64,000 bases of DNA from assembly GCA_030062745.1 (NCBI GenBank), contig CP099839.1:13996044-14060043 (forward strand), in the 5' to 3' direction. Below the pieces are notes generated by a model, which was given only the letters and a program-made list of their open reading frames with translations, ran no database searches and had not been told where the DNA came from. Source of the stretch: Capitulum mitella. Taxonomy: Eukaryota; Arthropoda; Thecostraca; Pollicipedomorpha; Pollicipedidae. The position numbers were made by a program, and so were the translations under genes. Below are positions 61,501-64,000 of this stretch, in pieces. Within the stretch, counting starts at the first letter, position 1. Each line of letters opens with the position of its first letter.

Positions 61501-63321
61501 GTCATGGTGGCGCACCCCTCCCGCCTGGTCCCGGAACGTGCGCTCCACGTGCTGTCGAACACCGCCGCACGGCGCCGTTAGTCTCCAGCAGGGTGGTGAC
61601 AGACGTCAGCACCACGATGTCGCTCCGGGCCAGGCAAGCCCCGGCGGCAGCCAATCGGACGCTTCGGTACATCAAGCTCGGCTGGTGCCTAGGCTGAGCC
61701 GAAGCTAGTGATTGGTGTTTGGGATCGTATGCCTAAAATGGAGGCGGGGTCGAGTCGATCCTGGCTGAACGGCAACGCAAATGTTACTGTGCGTGCACTC
61801 CAAGGACTGCACGCACAGTAACATGGACGGCAGCAAAACGCTACTGTCTTTCCAGTGGGGTGGGGTGGGGGGAGAGAGAAACATTGCGGTCCTTCAATGC
61901 CAGGCAGTCCAGAACCAACAAAACATAAAATGCAATAAATGCGACACCACGGCAAAAAAGTAAGAAAAAAGACAGAACGCAAAAACAAAAACAGACATCT
62001 GAAATCACATAACACAGAGTCCGTATGCTCCCAGATCTTTGAAACACGCGTTGCAACGACTATTTTTCGCAGGATTCACAGGGCACACCTGGCGAGAGGC
62101 GGTCCGATGGCACATCTCACATATACCCAGACATGTTGACAAGACGTTTTGTGTCACAACTTATCTGCATCCAGACGCGCTGGGAGGGTGTCTGGTGTCA
62201 CACCTCACCTGTACCCAGACGCGCTGGGAGGGTGTCTGGTGTCACACCTCACCTGTACCCAGACACGCTGGGAGGGTGTCTGGTGTCACACCTCACCTGT
62301 ACCCAGACACACTGGGAGGGTGTCTGGTGCCACACCTCACCTGTACCCAGACACGCTGGGAGGGTGTCTGGTGTCACACCTCACCTGTACCCAGACACGC
62401 TGTGAGGGTGTCTGGTGTCACACCTCACCTGTACCCAGACATGCTGGGAGGGTGTCTGGTGCCACACCTCACCTGTACCCAGACACACTGGGAGGGTGTC
62501 TGGTGTCACACCTCACCTGTACCCAGACACGCTGGGAGGGTGTCTGGTGTTACACCTCACCTGTGCCCAGACACAATGGGTGTCTGGTGTCACACCTCAC
62601 CTGGATCCAGACACGCTGGGCGCGGATGTGAGGCCGCTCTGAGCTGTACGGGAAGCCGGCGGGAGTGAGAGTCACCAGCGCGAACGACGCGAGGGCGACC
62701 AGCAGCAGGAGCCGGGACAACTGGCGGTGGCAGCTCACCAGGGACATGGAGGTCATCTGGCGGCCACACGGGGTCGGATCAGGTCAGGTTGCAGGTACAC
62801 TGGCAGAGCATCAAGGTCAGCGCCACTCCAAGTGGGTAAGATCGAAGCGGAATGCACTTCAAAAACGTGCCAATACTCGTCAGACAGAAAATAGCGTCCT
62901 CAAGAGACAGCTGACAATCGCTTGACAGCAGCACGTTACCAAGTCCGACAAAGCCTGGGTGTAACCCGTCCAAAGGTACACGCAAGGACTGAGCTCTGGA
63001 CGGCCGATATAACGGAGAAATACAAGGCCCTCACGCTCCCTGTTTTCTCGCTGCAGGGACGGACTCTCCCCCGCCAAAGGACAATTCCCTCCCTGACAGC
63101 AGAGCAGGCGGTCGCGCGGCGGCCGGCGCCACGCACCGCGTACAGACTGCAGGCGACGGCGGAGGCGGCCGCCAGCGGCCCGATCAGCAGCTCCGGGTTG
63201 GTGACGCTGCCCGTGCGGCCCATGATCGGCACCAGCACCTCCAGGGTGATGGTGACGAAGTAGACCAGCATGGTCAGCGGCGGCAGCTGGCTCAGCAGGT
63301 AGGCGGCCAGGTGGCCGGCGC
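58373..63321 (-). CDS. ERMP1: ERMP1-type endoplasmic reticulum metallopeptidase, C-terminal six exons (5' part outside window)
   Basis: Exons 63321-63137, 62756-62601, 61551-61346, 60953-60841, 59563-59388 and 58543-58373 join in phase to give the last 334 residues. ERMP1 (Felix-ina) is an M28-family zinc peptidase of the ER membrane, with the peptidase domain first, then several membrane helices and a lumenal C-terminal domain. Only helices and the C-terminal domain are here, so no zinc ligands can be checked. Recognition rests on VPIMGRTG, GFPYSS, the RTFRD..DSGF block, YCGVPYYYPF, ITGPDHM, FLYYSWG and the ending LPDWTV. No exon was recognised from 63322 to 64000; the remainder lies to the right. 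The next gene on this strand is NLE1, about 3.3 kb further along. Confidence 0.93.
58557..59055 (-). repeat. 27-bp minisatellite before the last ERMP1-like exon
   Basis: About 18 units of ACAACGGCGGCAGACACTGA + CAGACTG (plus strand), best preserved at 58800-59050, more decayed toward 58557. The unit is nine codons, so one minus-strand frame stays open across the intron. Confidence 0.88.
59388..59563 (-). CDS. ERMP1: ERMP1-like exon: lumenal domain part 3
   Basis: Acceptor TCTCGCAG|GG completes GGG, donor CTCAAG|GTGGGT, phase 0 out. Peptide GPDHMTMQLSPRPGVQLLRW, GRPTYFLYYSWGRSSAPWV and VWADLK match the family's GPSHM...YFVFYSHG...WQFWIEV pattern. Confidence 0.92.
60171..60840 (-). repeat. 47-bp minisatellite abutting an ERMP1-like donor
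   Basis: About 14 units of GTGCCTGCTGTCAGTGGCGG + GGTCAGCCTGCGGACGGTGA + CCGGGGG (plus strand). The last unit runs directly into the donor at 60841. Units are highly similar, so the array is recent. Confidence 0.95.
60841..60953 (-). CDS. ERMP1: ERMP1-like exon: lumenal domain part 2
   Basis: Acceptor GGTTCCAG|C completes TAC, donor CACCG|GTGAGT (phase 1). Peptide YLNSYIRGPAPKFAVPLVYS then GVRRVHFNITG, matching the strand before the family's TGPSHM motif. The donor abuts a 47-bp tandem array that fills most of the next intron. Confidence 0.88.
61346..61551 (-). CDS. ERMP1: ERMP1-like exon: lumenal domain part 1
   Basis: Acceptor TTCGACAG|CAC, phase 0 in; donor GTCTA|GTGAGT, phase 2 out; 68 codons plus two bases. 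HVERTFRDQAGGVRHHDSGF corresponds to the family's QHxxRTFHD...DSG block. DDCERELYCGVPYYYPF corresponds to the CGxPWYLP block with its cysteines. Confidence 0.92.
62163..62620 (-). repeat. 44-bp minisatellite carrying copies of an ERMP1-like splice donor
   Basis: Ten intronic units start every 44 bp from 62163; the last is 40 bp. An eleventh partial unit is the exon end itself. On the minus strand nine units read TACAG|GTGAGGTGTG or close to it, a good donor. The array extends over the exon's last 20 or so bases. Confidence 0.95.
62601..62756 (-). CDS. ERMP1: ERMP1-like exon: last helix and GFPY motif
   Basis: Acceptor GGCCGCCAG|ATG and donor ATCCAG|GTGAGG, phase 0 both sides, 52 codons. LSRLLLLVALASFALVTLTP is the final helix, followed by GFPYSSERP and RVWIQ, matching the family's FPYS..KRVFLQ before the lumenal domain. 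The 44-bp minisatellite begins inside this exon's last bases and repeats its donor nine times. Confidence 0.9.
63137..63321 (-). CDS. ERMP1: ERMP1-like exon: two transmembrane helices
   Basis: Acceptor TCTGCGCAG|GC (phase 1 in), donor TACGCG|GTGCGT (phase 0 out). The peptide AGHLAAYLLSQLPPLTMLVY, then VTITLEVLVPIMGRTG, gives one helix ending in the conserved PIMGRTG. NPELLIGPLAAASAVACSLY gives a second. The donor is weaker than the others (GTGCGT) but phase and homology support it. Confidence 0.85.
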
Positions 63322-64000
63322 CTGCGCAGACGCGCCCCGTCAGACGAAGACGCCGCTGGTTCAGGACTTGGGACGACGGCGGGAGCAGTGACCCGGTGGC
63401 GGGTCGTCCCTGTCAGGGGATCGGGAGACGGCTGTGCGGGGCAGGGGTGTTCAATGGCCACTATCATGGTTCGGGAGAGAGACAACTGCAAGAAGATATG
63501 ACATGCACATCTCCATATCTTACTTGCAAGCATGAAGTAACCAGCCTTCCTTTCTACTAACACCAACTAAGGACCAAATAAGGATTCTTCTGATCTGAAA
63601 CCTAAAAAATGCTGCCAAATGACAACGGATATTCTCCAGGAATGATCCAAAAACTGCAGAAAAATAGAGCAGTTACATGGGAAAGAAGCTGACAAAGTAT
63701 AGACAACAGTTATGTAAAATGGAACGATACGGTCAATGCAGACCTGAAACATCGTCACTAACAGAACGGTGTCTTTTTGCTGGATGCTGTAGTGCACAGG
63801 AAATTCAACTGCGTGTTATAAAAAAATATCGCCACATGACAACCACACGAAAACGCAGGTATTCCTTGCAAACTCTACGTGCAAATTTAGTATACAAAAC
63901 GTGCACACACTACGAAAAAAAACAGCGTTATAAAAGACAGACCAATTGGTGATCATCAACCAGGTGACTATGCAACCAGTCAGGTGACTATGCATCAGAC

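Noticed and set aside
62039-62668. 209-codon frame and two overlapping frames of repeated TSPVPRHAGRVSG-type peptide
   Set aside because: They lie on the opposite strand over the 44-bp array and change sequence only with unit phase; pure repeat artefact.

Overview
The window is eukaryotic, and specifically animal, DNA. Coding sequence is broken into short exons with GT..AG introns. There are no bacterial-style operons, and most long open frames are chance frames through GC-rich or tandem-repeat DNA. By joining exons whose splice sites and reading phases fit and whose products match known families, I recover three protein genes. All family comparisons are from memory; nothing was searched. The species is unknown. 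The MITE-rich, minisatellite-rich sequence suggests an invertebrate. Short CCTAA/TTAGG runs hint weakly at an arthropod.

Layout. Positions 1-15957 hold no gene I recognise: small inverted-repeat elements, a 1.3 kb decayed minisatellite, a possible SINE and GC-rich blocks, ending in a CpG-rich stretch. Positions 15958-42875 (+) hold a complete seven-exon gene for a ZNRF3/RNF43-type transmembrane RING E3 ligase (about 580 aa; signal peptide, PA-like ectodomain, one membrane span, RING-H2, proline-rich and acidic tail). This family removes Frizzled/LRP6 Wnt receptors from the cell surface. Positions 55041-44935 (-) hold a complete eleven-exon gene for Notchless (NLE1; yeast Rsa4), 486 aa with an NLE/ubiquitin-like domain and eight WD repeats. 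It converges on the ligase gene. Positions 63321-58373 (-) hold the last six exons of an ERMP1-type ER metallopeptidase gene; its peptidase half lies beyond the right edge.

Mobile DNA. There are at least three TTAA-ended (piggyBac-like) non-autonomous families: A at 3.1-4.4 kb; B at 5.4-6.6 and 25.2-26.4 kb; C at 36.0-36.9, 48.0-49.2 and 52.8-53.9 kb. There are two short elements with CRYAGCCARGA-type ends and a decayed non-LTR reverse transcriptase in ligase intron 1. All intragenic copies lie in introns.

The most unusual pattern is that many splice junctions sit inside or at the edge of tandem duplications, some of which copy the splice site itself. Clearest are a 44-bp array in the ERMP1 gene carrying nine extra GT donors, a 75-bp duplication of the NLE1 exon 3 donor that is in frame and open, a 70-bp duplication of the NLE1 exon 4 acceptor, and a 37-bp duplication of the RING exon donor. 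The three genes have no obvious joint pathway. They act in Wnt receptor turnover, 60S ribosome maturation (with reported Notch/Wnt links) and ER proteolysis.
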